Below are positions 37,266 through 45,918 of a DNA stretch of 64,000 nucleotides, piece by piece. The stretch spans positions 1,179,386 to 1,243,385 of the forward strand of contig NZ_KZ119600.1 in assembly GCF_002153425.1 (NCBI RefSeq), in the 5' to 3' direction. The notes under the pieces are model-generated. The model saw only the letters and a program-made list of their open reading frames with translations. It was not told where the DNA came from and did not search any database. The position numbers were made by a program, and so were the translations under genes. This DNA comes from Litchfieldia alkalitelluris (GTDB taxonomy: Bacteria > Bacillota > Bacilli > Bacillales > Salisediminibacteriaceae). Within the stretch, counting starts at the first letter, position 1, and each line of letters starts with the position of its first letter.

Positions 37266-37886
37266 ATGATTAATAGACGTAGCATAAGGGAGGAAACTGT
37301 CATTACTTTTAAAGAAAAAATAATTGTTACTGTAATTGGTGTTTTAGTTATTTCTTTTGTTATTTGGTTAAGTGGAGTGCCTGGGCTATTGATAAATGGA
37401 ATCAGTCATCTATCAAATAATGAAGACAAGTATCATAACATGGCCCATCAGGTGGAAGGAGAATTTGTTGTTGAAATTGACTTAAGCGATCTTGAAAGCA
37501 ACGAAGGGAAAATCTTATATGATGATAAAACTCAAATTTATATTTCACATCTCAACGTTGAAAATGATTCAAATTATGAAGTAATTTTCAGGTCAAGTGG
37601 CAATTATAATACAAGTGGCGCTTCATTAGTATCTGGAATTGAGCATGCTACATTTAATAACGAACCTTCGAAGATATTTCAGGCTGAGGCAAAAGCGACA
37701 TATGGAGGAGAAACCTTTGTCTTATCACCAGCCACTTCTACTGACTTAGTCTATCGGGACGGAGATAAATTTGGATTTTACTTATTCCCAGAAGGGGAAG
37801 AGGTTGAAATTGATTTGGACACTGACCCAATTATTGAAGTGGAAGTAACCAATTTATACCGGAATCTTTGGGTGAAGAAACCTTAA
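37266..37886 (+). CDS. Membrane-anchored extracytoplasmic protein, hypothetical
   Basis: A 206-residue protein with one N-terminal membrane anchor (IIVTVIGVLVISFVIWLSGV, about 18-37) and a beta-rich outside domain (EGEFVVEIDLSDLE, NYEVIFRSSGNYN). It is immediately adjacent to the small membrane protein upstream. The first ATG (37266) directly follows that gene's stop; the in-frame ATT/GTC region with AAGGGAGG at about 37290 leaves a later start possible. Function unknown. Confidence 0.6.
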   Translation: MINRRSIREETVITFKEKIIVTVIGVLVISFVIWLSGVPGLLINGISHLSNNEDKYHNMAHQVEGEFVVEIDLSDLESNEGKILYDDKTQIYISHLNVENDSNYEVIFRSSGNYNTSGASLVSGIEHATFNNEPSKIFQAEAKATYGGETFVLSPATSTDLVYRDGDKFGFYLFPEGEEVEIDLDTDPIIEVEVTNLYRNLWVKKP

Positions 37887-37929
37887 TAAGAGTAAGGTAG
37901 CGTTTGATTATTGTGGAGGGATTAGTAAG

Positions 37930-38025
37930 ATGACTTTTAATAAAAAAATCGTTGTAAATCTATTTATTTTCGGTTTTTTCGCTGGAATCGCAGTTACAGG
38001 AATATATTATATGTTTGTAATATAA
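37930..38025 (+). CDS. Tiny membrane peptide, 31 residues
   Basis: Sequence MTFNKKIVVNLFIFGFFAGI then AVTGIYYMFVI: a single membrane helix after a basic N terminus. TGGAGGG lies nine bases before the ATG, which is the main support. Such one-helix peptides are often regulators of membrane complexes or TA-like toxins; no antisense RNA is evident. Confidence 0.5.
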   Translation: MTFNKKIVVNLFIFGFFAGIAVTGIYYMFVI

Positions 38026-38117
38026 GTCTTCAAGTTTGATAAGATTAATTACTTTCATTCTCGATACATAGTTATCTAGTTTTTGTTAAAAAGAAAATGT
38101 CTTGGGGTGGATGTAAA

Positions 38118-38363
38118 GTGGAGCTACTCTTATATGGCTTTATAGCTTCAGTTATCATTCATTTCGTTTATATACTATGCATGGTAGGCTTTGGATATAT
38201 AAAAACAAAGTTACATAAGCCAGACATATCAAAGGTAGATCAACTTCCAAATAAAGTTGCTCATGGCAGGCGAAGTTCCCCAGTTTTCCTAGTATTTTCT
38301 CTGGTGGGAGTAGCCCTAATTTGTTGGTTGATTTTACTTCTATATAATAATATTTTTGGTTAA
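38118..38363 (+). CDS. Small membrane protein, 81 residues
   Basis: Two hydrophobic segments (LLLYGFIASVIIHFVYILCMVGFGY and PVFLVFSLVGVALICWLILLLY) around a basic loop (HGRRSS). GTG 38118 is preferred because GGGGTGGA is six bases upstream; ATG 38097 would place that site inside the gene. No family recognised. Confidence 0.6.
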   Translation: MELLLYGFIASVIIHFVYILCMVGFGYIKTKLHKPDISKVDQLPNKVAHGRRSSPVFLVFSLVGVALICWLILLLYNNIFG

Positions 38364-38495
38364 CAGGGCATTTCTTGAGGAAGGAGAAATGCTCTTTTTT
38401 GTCGAAGGTATTGGGATAAAACAGCTTGTGCATATGCTTAGGGACTTATACGAGTTTTGGCCAAAAAAGCAAGTGGGTGGGTTGGGGGAAAAACA

Positions 38496-38744
38496 GTGGA
38501 AAAACTAGATAAACAAAGTCAGAAAAATCTCACGGAAGCTTATCATGTACTAGGAAATGTGGTAATGGTATGTGCCCTTTCATTTATCGTACTTTTTTAT
38601 TCAATGGAATCTATACCAAGCTGGTCTTACGGAATTGTAGTTAGTTTAAGTGGAATTATCGTCATAAATCTATGTAGAAAAATAACCTTAAAGCAAATGT
38701 ATGGAATCAACTTTCTTTTAATCCTCATTTGTTTTCTAATCTGA
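38496..38744 (+). CDS. Small membrane protein, 82 residues
   Basis: Contains two or three hydrophobic segments (LGNVVMVCALSFIVLFYSM, YGIVVSLSGIIVINLC, YGINFLLILICFLI). GTG 38496 has TTGGGGG upstream; an alternative TTG at 38457 would add MAKKASGWVGGKT. No family recognised. Confidence 0.5.
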   Translation: MEKLDKQSQKNLTEAYHVLGNVVMVCALSFIVLFYSMESIPSWSYGIVVSLSGIIVINLCRKITLKQMYGINFLLILICFLI

Positions 38745-38840
38745 TGTTCAGATAGAAACAGTAGGACATTTAGGCATTACCCCTAAATCGCCAAGGGTGC
38801 ATCTTGTATAAACATAAATTAGGTGAGGGTGGGATATATT

Positions 38841-39083
38841 TTGAAATATTGGTGGTATTTATTTATCAGTGGTTTTGTTACATTTATAACCTATACGGAA
38901 CGGCTTTTCTTCTGGTATCGAATGGACGAAAGATTTCCTGGCTCCATGAGTGATTGGCAGATGTATATATGGTGGGGAATCATCGCGTATTTATCCATCT
39001 TATTGTTCATTAAGTGGCGGCATGAGAGGAAATCCACTTATCGTGACTCCAATACTGGGGAAAAAACTAGTTCGGCAAGCTAA
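38841..39083 (+). CDS. Small membrane protein, 80 residues
   Basis: Aromatic-rich, with two hydrophobic segments (YWWYLFISGFVTFITY and WQMYIWWGIIAYLSILLFI) and a charged C-terminal tail. TTG 38841 is preceded by AGGTGAGGGTGGG; GTG 38823 lies inside this site. The last of the small-protein run; a mobile repeat follows. No family recognised. Confidence 0.6.
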   Translation: MKYWWYLFISGFVTFITYTERLFFWYRMDERFPGSMSDWQMYIWWGIIAYLSILLFIKWRHERKSTYRDSNTGEKTSSAS

Positions 39084-39089
39084 TCATAG

Positions 39090-39362
39090 AAAAAGGGCTG
39101 AGACAAAAGTGTTTTAACATATGAAAGTCCGAACATTCGCTACGGAAATATACTTCGCTTTCACCGAAGGCATAAGTGCGACATCTGCTCATTCTTCGCA
39201 GTGTCTTCTTTACCGCGGGCGGCTGGTGAGCCTCCTCGCTGCGTTGCATCTGCGGGGTCTCACCCCTGCCTTTGAATCCCGCAGGAGTCTTTGTATATTT
39301 CCTCCGCTTTAGTTTATGGTTCGGAATTTTAGTTAAGCACTTTAGTTATGTCCCAGCCTCTT
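39090..39362 (-). mobile_element. MITE-like dispersed element, copy 4, with gggctgagaca/tgtcccagcc ends
   Basis: Bounded by imperfect inverted repeats: gggctgagacaaaagtgttt at the left and agttatgtcccagcctc at the right. Inside, on the minus strand, are the shared blocks tcctgcgggatt, accccgcagatgcaacgcag, gaggaggctcaccagccgcc and gaagacactgcgaagaatga. The outer repeat may double as the terminator for ygaE, whose stop is at its right edge. Confidence 0.65.
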
Positions 39363-39365
39363 CAT

Positions 39366-40442
39366 TTATAACTCTTTATCTTTGATCTTTAATTTATTAT
39401 CAGACCTGTGGTATTTGAAGAATCCGTCTACAAGGCGGTCTAGCCTTTCTAGTTCCTCACTGTATTCAATAATTAAGGCGATGACTGGGAAAAAGTGAAT
39501 CCAGTCGTTTCGATCAACTTCGCCTTCATCGTAAAACGACATGAACAGGTCCGTCAACTGTCTTTTTCCAAGACCGACTTCCTCATAAATTTCCTCTGGA
39601 GTCTGCTTCACTTTCCCACTATATTTTAAGAAGATACGTTCCTGATAATTGGTTAAGTAGTCCAAATGATCACGAATAATATCCTGCATAGCTACTGGTA
39701 ATTCATTTAGCTCATTCTCATACTTGCTTAATGCATCTAAAATCCGATAAGACTTCGACGTGCTGTTCACCATCTGGCGGAATAAAACCACTTTACGCAT
39801 ACGTGGAAACTCATTTTTTCGCAAATAATGACGCTCTTCCCGATATAGTGAAAGTAAATTCTCAATCTTACCTAATGAGAGCTTCAGCTTCGGAAGGTCA
39901 CTCTTTAAGGCTCGAAAATCCCCTTCATGACGAGTCACGACGCGAATCCATTGAATGATTTGATCGTTTGTATCAACCACCTTGTGATAAAGGAGGTTCT
40001 CATGCTTCGGCGGTAAGAAGATCATATTCACGATAAATGCAGCAATGACGCCGATAAAAATAAGGAAGAAACGATTCATCGCAAAATGAATGAAATCATC
40101 AGTAGGACTTCCCATAATTACGATGGACGTAACCACTGCCAACGGAATGATTGCTTCTTTCTTCAACTTCAAATGGATCGCAATCACTAACATAATTACG
40201 ACACCGACTACAAACGGTTCGTGGCCGAATGCTAAAACAAAGATGATTGCCAAGGCTGCGCTTAGAATGTTTGCTTGAATCTGATCCCAAATTAGGACAA
40301 TACTTTTGTGTACAGATGGCTGCACGGATAAAAATGCAGCAAGCGCTGCGAATGCAGGTGTTTCAAAGCCTAGCCATAGTGCAGAATATAATGCCAATGT
40401 AACAGCTAAACCTGTTTTAAAAATACGGGCTCCAAGCCTCAT
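39366..40442 (-). CDS. ygaE: Aromatic acid exporter family protein (YgaE-like)
   Basis: A 358-residue membrane protein of the ArAE/FUSC-like group. It starts RLGARIFKTGLAVTLALYSAL, has six hydrophobic segments within residues 8-145 (LAAFLSVQPSVHKSIVLIWDQIQAN is the typical QPS-Q-N motif), then FLPPKHENLLY and a cytoplasmic helical domain of ~200 residues. By family it exports aromatic carboxylates or helps envelope homeostasis; the substrate is unknown. Its location before gsaB matches B. subtilis ygaE. Confidence 0.85.
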   Translation of the reverse strand: MRLGARIFKTGLAVTLALYSALWLGFETPAFAALAAFLSVQPSVHKSIVLIWDQIQANILSAALAIIFVLAFGHEPFVVGVVIMLVIAIHLKLKKEAIIPLAVVTSIVIMGSPTDDFIHFAMNRFFLIFIGVIAAFIVNMIFLPPKHENLLYHKVVDTNDQIIQWIRVVTRHEGDFRALKSDLPKLKLSLGKIENLLSLYREERHYLRKNEFPRMRKVVLFRQMVNSTSKSYRILDALSKYENELNELPVAMQDIIRDHLDYLTNYQERIFLKYSGKVKQTPEEIYEEVGLGKRQLTDLFMSFYDEGEVDRNDWIHFFPVIALIIEYSEELERLDRLVDGFFKYHRSDNKLKIKDKEL

Positions 40443-40813
40443 TTGTATTCATGACCCTTTCTACAGTTAATATTTCAATTTCATATAGATGATTTGATTT
40501 TCATTAGGTGAAGCGGGGGAAGCGGGTTAAGCGCTGTTTCCCCGGTCTTTTTCTCGGTTTCGTACGTGTGATTTACATATGAATATACTTTAATATATAA
40601 ATCATATCGAAACATACTCTACACTGGATTTAGTAAACAATCAAGCCTAATCTATAATAAGGAATATAATGTCTTAAAGATTGTGTCTTTTTTGTTACCT
40701 TCGTTGCTACCTTGTTACCTGGTAACTTGCATGCACATCAATGGTGGCATAAGCCTTGAGGGACAACAACTATGCCCTTTGATGTGCGATATATTGGTTG
40801 AGTTACCAGTTAA

Positions 40814-40831
40814 CGTGCTCTTACGAGCACG
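40814..40831. terminator. Small hairpin in the palindrome cluster
   Basis: cgtgctc/gagcacg, 7-bp stem with loop ttac, no clear T run. Possibly a structural element rather than a terminator. Confidence 0.3.
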
Positions 40832-40897
40832 ATATCACTCTAGAATCTAGTGTCCCACTTCCACTATATTAGTATTCTTCCATTCTTATACATGAAA

Positions 40898-40938
40898 CAA
40901 ACTCCCGATCTACAAGAAGTAGATTGGGAGTTTGCTTT
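40898..40938. terminator. Probable terminator downstream of the glutamate synthase gene
   Basis: A perfect 15-bp stem, aaactcccgatctac with gtagattgggagttt (one wobble), around a 5-nt loop. T-rich on both sides, so it can act for minus-strand transcripts from the glutamate synthase gene. Confidence 0.65.
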
Positions 40939-41109
40939 ATTATATACAGTCGTGAACGTGTGTGCGATATACCGGTTGGTTACCTGGTAACAAGGTGAGG
41001 TGCGTTATATGAGTTGGTTACCTGGTAACGCAATGAGTATTTCATTCGAAATGCTACAAACATATGCGGCGCAACGTTCGATATATGATGTGATTACCAG
41101 CTAACAAGG

Positions 41110-44100
41110 TTACTCCGTGGATACTGCTGGGTCCGCTTGCTCCTTCACAGGAATCACCTGCAAGAAGTTTTGCTTTGGATCCTGTAACAGCTCCGCTACG
41201 AAGGCAGCTTCGTCAGCCTGGCCGTGTTCCTTTAATTCATTGTGATAGATTGTGAGAAGCTCAGTGACGTCCATGACACCAGTTTCTGACAACTCTTCAA
41301 TGCTGACCATGGCACCTTTTGCGATACGGGACTCAAGGGCAGCTTTATCCAAACCGTTTTCAGGATCGTGTCGGAGGTAGACAGCACCACCAGTCATACC
41401 TGCACAAATCCATGGACCTGGGTCACCAAGGACAAGTCCGCGACCATTTGTCATATATTCAAAGGCAAACCCTTTAATATTGGCGTGAACGCCAATATTA
41501 TGCTTGCGAGAGCTGTCAATTGGCTGCTTTAGGCGGCCACCGAAGATCATGTCAGCGCCAGAGAGACGGATACCTGCACGGGAGTCAGCATTTCCTTGAA
41601 TGATGAACAACCCTTTTTGAGCACCGTAGCCTGCACCTTTACCAACAGAACCGTTGACGTATTCCCCGTGAAGCCCTTTTGATTTTAAAATCTTGAAGCT
41701 TCCACCAAATGAAGTTTTCCCAACGCCGTCTTGAGCACCACCAGTGATGTGAATGTTGACGCCGTCACTGTTATAAGCCCCGAGGCCGTTCCCGACAATG
41801 GATCCGTTTGTATACTTCAGATCGATTTCAGGAAGCTGACGGTAGGAACCGTCTAACTTTCCGCGCACTCGGTGACAAGCAACGCGGCTACCTAATACTC
41901 GTTGTTCTGCTGTGACGGAGGAGTATTCACGGGAAGTCATTAACTCTTCGACATTTCCATCTAAATACTCAGCGCCCACTGCAACAGCTAGCTTAGATTC
42001 AACTTTCTTCACTTCCTGTACTTGTGGTTCGATCGTTGTAATATCTTGCTCAGGAAGTGTTGCAAGAAGTTCTTCTAGGTTCATTTGGTCAAAACCTTGC
42101 ACTTGTTCTAATAAATCTGCGCGACCAACTAAGTCTTGCGTTTTTTCAAAACCTAAGGCTGCAGTTAAAGTTTGTAGCTCTTTACCGAAAGCATTGAACA
42201 TATTCATAAGGCCTTGAACAGCGAGATCATATTCACGAGGGACAAAGCGTCGTAAGCCGTGTTCCTTCGCTTGTGCTTCCGTTTCAATTTGCGTGGCAAT
42301 ACCAACGTGACAAGTGTCTAAGTGACAGCCACGACAAGCCGTACAACCAACTGCGATCATGGATAATGTTCCGAAACCAATGCGGTTTGCACCAAGAAGC
42401 ATTAACTTTAATGAATCTAGGGCGCTCTTCACACCGCCGTCAGCCCAGATTTCCACTTTGTGGCGAAGGCCTGCTTCAAGCAAGGCAAAGTGAGCCGCTT
42501 TAACACCAATTTCCGCTGGAAGTCCAACGTGTTGGAGTGCGTGAACACGGGCTGCACCAGTACCGCCGTCAAAACCACTAAGTGTGATGTAATCAGCACC
42601 AGCTTTTGCAATACCGACAGCGATGGTTCCGATATTTGGTACGATCGGCACTTTTACAGCAACTTTTGCTTGGTCGTTAGCTGTTTTAATCTCTGTGATC
42701 ATTTGCGCTAAATCTTCGATAGAGTAAATATCATGGTTGTTTGATGGTGAAATTAAGTCAGATCCAGTTGTTGCGTTACGTGCTGCTGCAACCTTTTCTG
42801 TAACTTTAGAACCTGGTAAGTGACCACCTTCACCTGGCTTAGCCCCTTGACCAATTTTTATCTCAAGTAGATTTGTTGAATTTAATAACTCTACGTTGAC
42901 TCCGAATCTACCAGAGGCAATTTGTTGTCCACGAGTATTTGGATACTTTCCGAGCATATCCTTGATTTCTCCACCTTCACCGTTGAAGCTGATCATGTTG
43001 AGGCGATCGGCAGCTTCTGCATAAGCGCGGAAGGCAGTTTCATTTTGAGAACCGAAGGACATGGAGCTGATCATAAATGGTAGGCTATGATTTGCAACAC
43101 CTACATCTACCTTTTCAGCTGCTACATTTGAATCTACCTTTTTCAGATCCGTTAAGTGACGGATACTGATAGGGTTTTTTGATTCCTGTTCACTAAGCTT
43201 TTCGCGGTACGCATCGTAGTCGCCGCGACCAGAGGCCAAGTCACCTAGAGCTTTCCAAAGGCGAGGGAAGATGTGGAACGTTTTCCCTGGACGAGCCTTT
43301 TCGTTCATGTGATCTTTCATTCGCTCTAGGCTATCCTGCTCCATTTGCTCGAAGTTGTAAGCTAGATTTTTTCCACCTAAGAAGTTCACGATATTGAGAT
43401 GGTCGGCAATCTCTTCATTTAATCCCATAGAGGAGAAGAGGCGTCCGTAACCCCTTAGCTCGTGAATTCCGATCGTTGAAATGATCTTTTCCAACCCTTT
43501 GTTAAGGGCACCAAATAATTTTTCCGCAGGGGTCAATTCTTTCTCCACAACAGATGCAAACATCACATACGGGTGGACGAGATCAGCACCTAGGCCGAAG
43601 ATAACGGCGATATCATGCAAGGAACGAATGCTGCCAGATCTTACGACAAAGGAGCAGTCGCGACGCTTTTCTAGCTTCGTTAAACCTTGGTCCACTGCTG
43701 AGACAGCGAGATGTGGATCGATCCAATAGTTGCCGTCTTGATGAGCCTTCATGTCGTCAAAAACTAGGAAGGACTTCCCTTCATCGATGGCTTGACTCGC
43801 TTCCTCCGTTAGACGGTTGAGAGTATCCTCCACTGTCTCCTCTTCGTAACGCACCATGGAAAGGGTCTTCGCTTCATTTGCTTGATTGAATGTTGCAAGG
43901 AGTCCCTCGAAAGTCGGCTGACCATGAGCTTCTTGCAAGGATTTACCAGCCACGCCCTCTGCAATGATTGGTGAATTTAACTCGACAATAGTTTGTAAAG
44001 CTTCTTTATTAAATAGGGCAGGGCGTTTTCCGATGACAACGCGAGTGGAGAAGTGCTCCATTTCACGGTCACGGTCAATCGCAGGGTTCGTTACAACTGC

Positions 44101-45618
44101 CACACTTTCTTTAATAAAATCAGCTACATTTTTTCTGCCTGGGTGTAACGCAGCAAGTGGGGCATCATGTCCGAGTGAGCGGATTGGCTCGGCCCCTTTT
44201 TCCGCCATCTGTTCAATAAGTTGAATGTGTTCACGATCCCAACCATTCGCGGAATATACTGCAGGTGTAACGGTTTGCTGAAATTTAATAGACTCTGTAT
44301 TTACAGATAAGTTTGTGTTGAGGCGTTCATGAGCGTTTTCAATTGGCAAGCGACCAGCCATTCTGCTGTACACTTCCTCTTGCAATTCATCATGCCAGAA
44401 AACATCGATGACGCCCGTTTCTTTGTTACGTACTAACCCTACTTTTTCACCAGGAGCTAATGGTTTCGGCTCTGCCTGATAATGGTCAGAAGTGAAAAGC
44501 CCTTGCTCTGATGAAAAGGCGTAGCTTGTTTTTGTTTCAAGCATCCAAACTGGACGGAGGCCTAAAGCATCTACACTATACACCGCTTCATTTTTATAGC
44601 GGGAAATGATCCCTGCAGGCCCTTGCGCGAAATGGCCCCACGCTTCACGAATGTAAGTATATAAGTCTTGCAAATGAGCTGGAAAATTCTTAATCTCATT
44701 GATAATCGGCGGGAACAGAACCTCCATCGCTTCAAATAGGGAGAGCTCATGTCTTGAAATGAACGTATCAAGGACACGGTTTAAGTCCTGTGAGTCACTA
44801 CCCCCATCAACAAGCGGTACGCCAAGCATATTCGCCTCGTCCCGTAATTTAGCGATCGTATTAATTTCCCCGTTGTGACCAATGACACTAAACGGCTGCA
44901 CGCGGAAAAAATTAGATAGTGTATTTGTCGAATAACGGTTATGCCCTAACGTTGTCGTTGAGGCTACGAATGGGTTAGCCAAGTCGTTGTAATACCTTGG
45001 GAGAATGTCTCCTCCACCCATTACTTTGTAAACAGCATGCTCATTGCTGAAAGAAGCCACATGAACTAACGTATTCTCTTCTATTTCAATCATTAATTCA
45101 AAGAGGAGAGAGGCCAACGGTTTGTCTTGGTCAAGCTGTTCTCCAACTAACGCCACTTGCCAAAAAACAGGTTCGTGTTTTTTACCAATTGGCCCTAGTG
45201 CTTCTCGGTTTGTTTCACTTGTGCTTTCAAAAATAAAGTTGAAGCCTTTGCTCGTAATTTTATCGCGCATCTCTTGCTGCGTCTGTTCTGCATCTGCTTC
45301 GTTATCAATGAAGAAATGTCCCACTGTGAATGTCTCTTCATTTACGAGTGAAGGATCTACATTCTTGGATTCGAGCTTCTGTTTCCAAAGGGCTCTTGGA
45401 ATATCGATATGGATTCCGACACCGTCCCCTTCATCGTTAATAAATCCAGCACGATGATTCATTTTGATGAGTGCCTGAATGGTGTTGTCAATGTTGTCCT
45501 TTGTAGGAATGTTCTCTTTCTCTACGAATGATACGATTCCACAACTGTCATGCTCCTGTTTAAGTGCTCCCCGGAAGGTCTCAATTAGTTTGTTTTGGTT
45601 TCTCATATTGATGGTCAT
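41110..45618 (-). CDS. gltB: Glutamate synthase large chain, stand-alone
   Basis: A 1502-residue enzyme that should make two glutamates from glutamine and 2-oxoglutarate. Cys26 in HDSCGIVSF is the N-terminal nucleophile of the class II amidotransferase after cleavage of a ~25-residue propeptide. The central and FMN domains contain NTRGQQIASGRFGV, KIGQGAKPGEGGHLPG and SGFDGGTGAA. A 3Fe-4S loop, CTACRGCHLDTC (about 1088-1099), keeps C-x5-C-x4-C. A C-terminal GXGXG beta-helix follows (GKGAGYGAQKG and similar). ATG 45618 follows AGGAGGTGA at long spacing (10 nt). There is no small subunit (gltD) beside it, so its electron donor is unclear. Confidence 0.92.
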   Translation of the reverse strand: MTINMRNQNKLIETFRGALKQEHDSCGIVSFVEKENIPTKDNIDNTIQALIKMNHRAGFINDEGDGVGIHIDIPRALWKQKLESKNVDPSLVNEETFTVGHFFIDNEADAEQTQQEMRDKITSKGFNFIFESTSETNREALGPIGKKHEPVFWQVALVGEQLDQDKPLASLLFELMIEIEENTLVHVASFSNEHAVYKVMGGGDILPRYYNDLANPFVASTTTLGHNRYSTNTLSNFFRVQPFSVIGHNGEINTIAKLRDEANMLGVPLVDGGSDSQDLNRVLDTFISRHELSLFEAMEVLFPPIINEIKNFPAHLQDLYTYIREAWGHFAQGPAGIISRYKNEAVYSVDALGLRPVWMLETKTSYAFSSEQGLFTSDHYQAEPKPLAPGEKVGLVRNKETGVIDVFWHDELQEEVYSRMAGRLPIENAHERLNTNLSVNTESIKFQQTVTPAVYSANGWDREHIQLIEQMAEKGAEPIRSLGHDAPLAALHPGRKNVADFIKESVAVVTNPAIDRDREMEHFSTRVVIGKRPALFNKEALQTIVELNSPIIAEGVAGKSLQEAHGQPTFEGLLATFNQANEAKTLSMVRYEEETVEDTLNRLTEEASQAIDEGKSFLVFDDMKAHQDGNYWIDPHLAVSAVDQGLTKLEKRRDCSFVVRSGSIRSLHDIAVIFGLGADLVHPYVMFASVVEKELTPAEKLFGALNKGLEKIISTIGIHELRGYGRLFSSMGLNEEIADHLNIVNFLGGKNLAYNFEQMEQDSLERMKDHMNEKARPGKTFHIFPRLWKALGDLASGRGDYDAYREKLSEQESKNPISIRHLTDLKKVDSNVAAEKVDVGVANHSLPFMISSMSFGSQNETAFRAYAEAADRLNMISFNGEGGEIKDMLGKYPNTRGQQIASGRFGVNVELLNSTNLLEIKIGQGAKPGEGGHLPGSKVTEKVAAARNATTGSDLISPSNNHDIYSIEDLAQMITEIKTANDQAKVAVKVPIVPNIGTIAVGIAKAGADYITLSGFDGGTGAARVHALQHVGLPAEIGVKAAHFALLEAGLRHKVEIWADGGVKSALDSLKLMLLGANRIGFGTLSMIAVGCTACRGCHLDTCHVGIATQIETEAQAKEHGLRRFVPREYDLAVQGLMNMFNAFGKELQTLTAALGFEKTQDLVGRADLLEQVQGFDQMNLEELLATLPEQDITTIEPQVQEVKKVESKLAVAVGAEYLDGNVEELMTSREYSSVTAEQRVLGSRVACHRVRGKLDGSYRQLPEIDLKYTNGSIVGNGLGAYNSDGVNIHITGGAQDGVGKTSFGGSFKILKSKGLHGEYVNGSVGKGAGYGAQKGLFIIQGNADSRAGIRLSGADMIFGGRLKQPIDSSRKHNIGVHANIKGFAFEYMTNGRGLVLGDPGPWICAGMTGGAVYLRHDPENGLDKAALESRIAKGAMVSIEELSETGVMDVTELLTIYHNELKEHGQADEAAFVAELLQDPKQNFLQVIPVKEQADPAVSTE

Positions 45619-45871
45619 AATCTGACCTTCACCTCCTAAAGTGATTCGTCCTCTGTAATTCCGGAGATAATCTGACATCAAAAGGCAATAATTATCCATG
45701 ATTACAGAATTGTCTGAATTACTTTAACGATATCACCGGATGTATAAAAGAACAATATTTTATACAGGGGGTTTCGGAAAAATCAATCTAATTTTGATAT
45801 GAGTTAATCTCATTTTGGTATTAGATTGTTGATTTTATAAGTGTTTTGTAAGCGTTTGCAGTTGTGGGAGG

Positions 45872-45905
45872 GGGCAAAAATGAGCACCTCCTGAGAAGTG
45901 CTCGC
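45872..45905 (-). terminator. Terminator of gsaB
   Basis: gagcacttctcaggaggtgctc folds with a 6-8-bp stem and continues, on the minus strand, into a T run (plus-strand caaaaa at 45875-45880). Confidence 0.75.
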
Positions 45906-45918
45906 TTATATTTATTCA

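Larger units (their letters stand above)
40714..41105. promoter_or_regulatory. Cluster of five GTTACCTGGTAAC-type palindromes
   Basis: Perfect 13-bp palindromes gttacctggtaac at 40714-40726, 40979-40991 and 41017-41029; variants gttaccagttaac at 40802-40814 and attaccagctaac at 41093-41105. Copies 2, 3 and 5 (and less well 4) are preceded by a direct repeat like gcgatatatnggttg. They fill the gap between the convergent-ended glutamate synthase gene (its 3' end) and the 5' side of ygaE. They look like operators for a dimeric regulator; the regulator is not identifiable. Confidence 0.6.
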
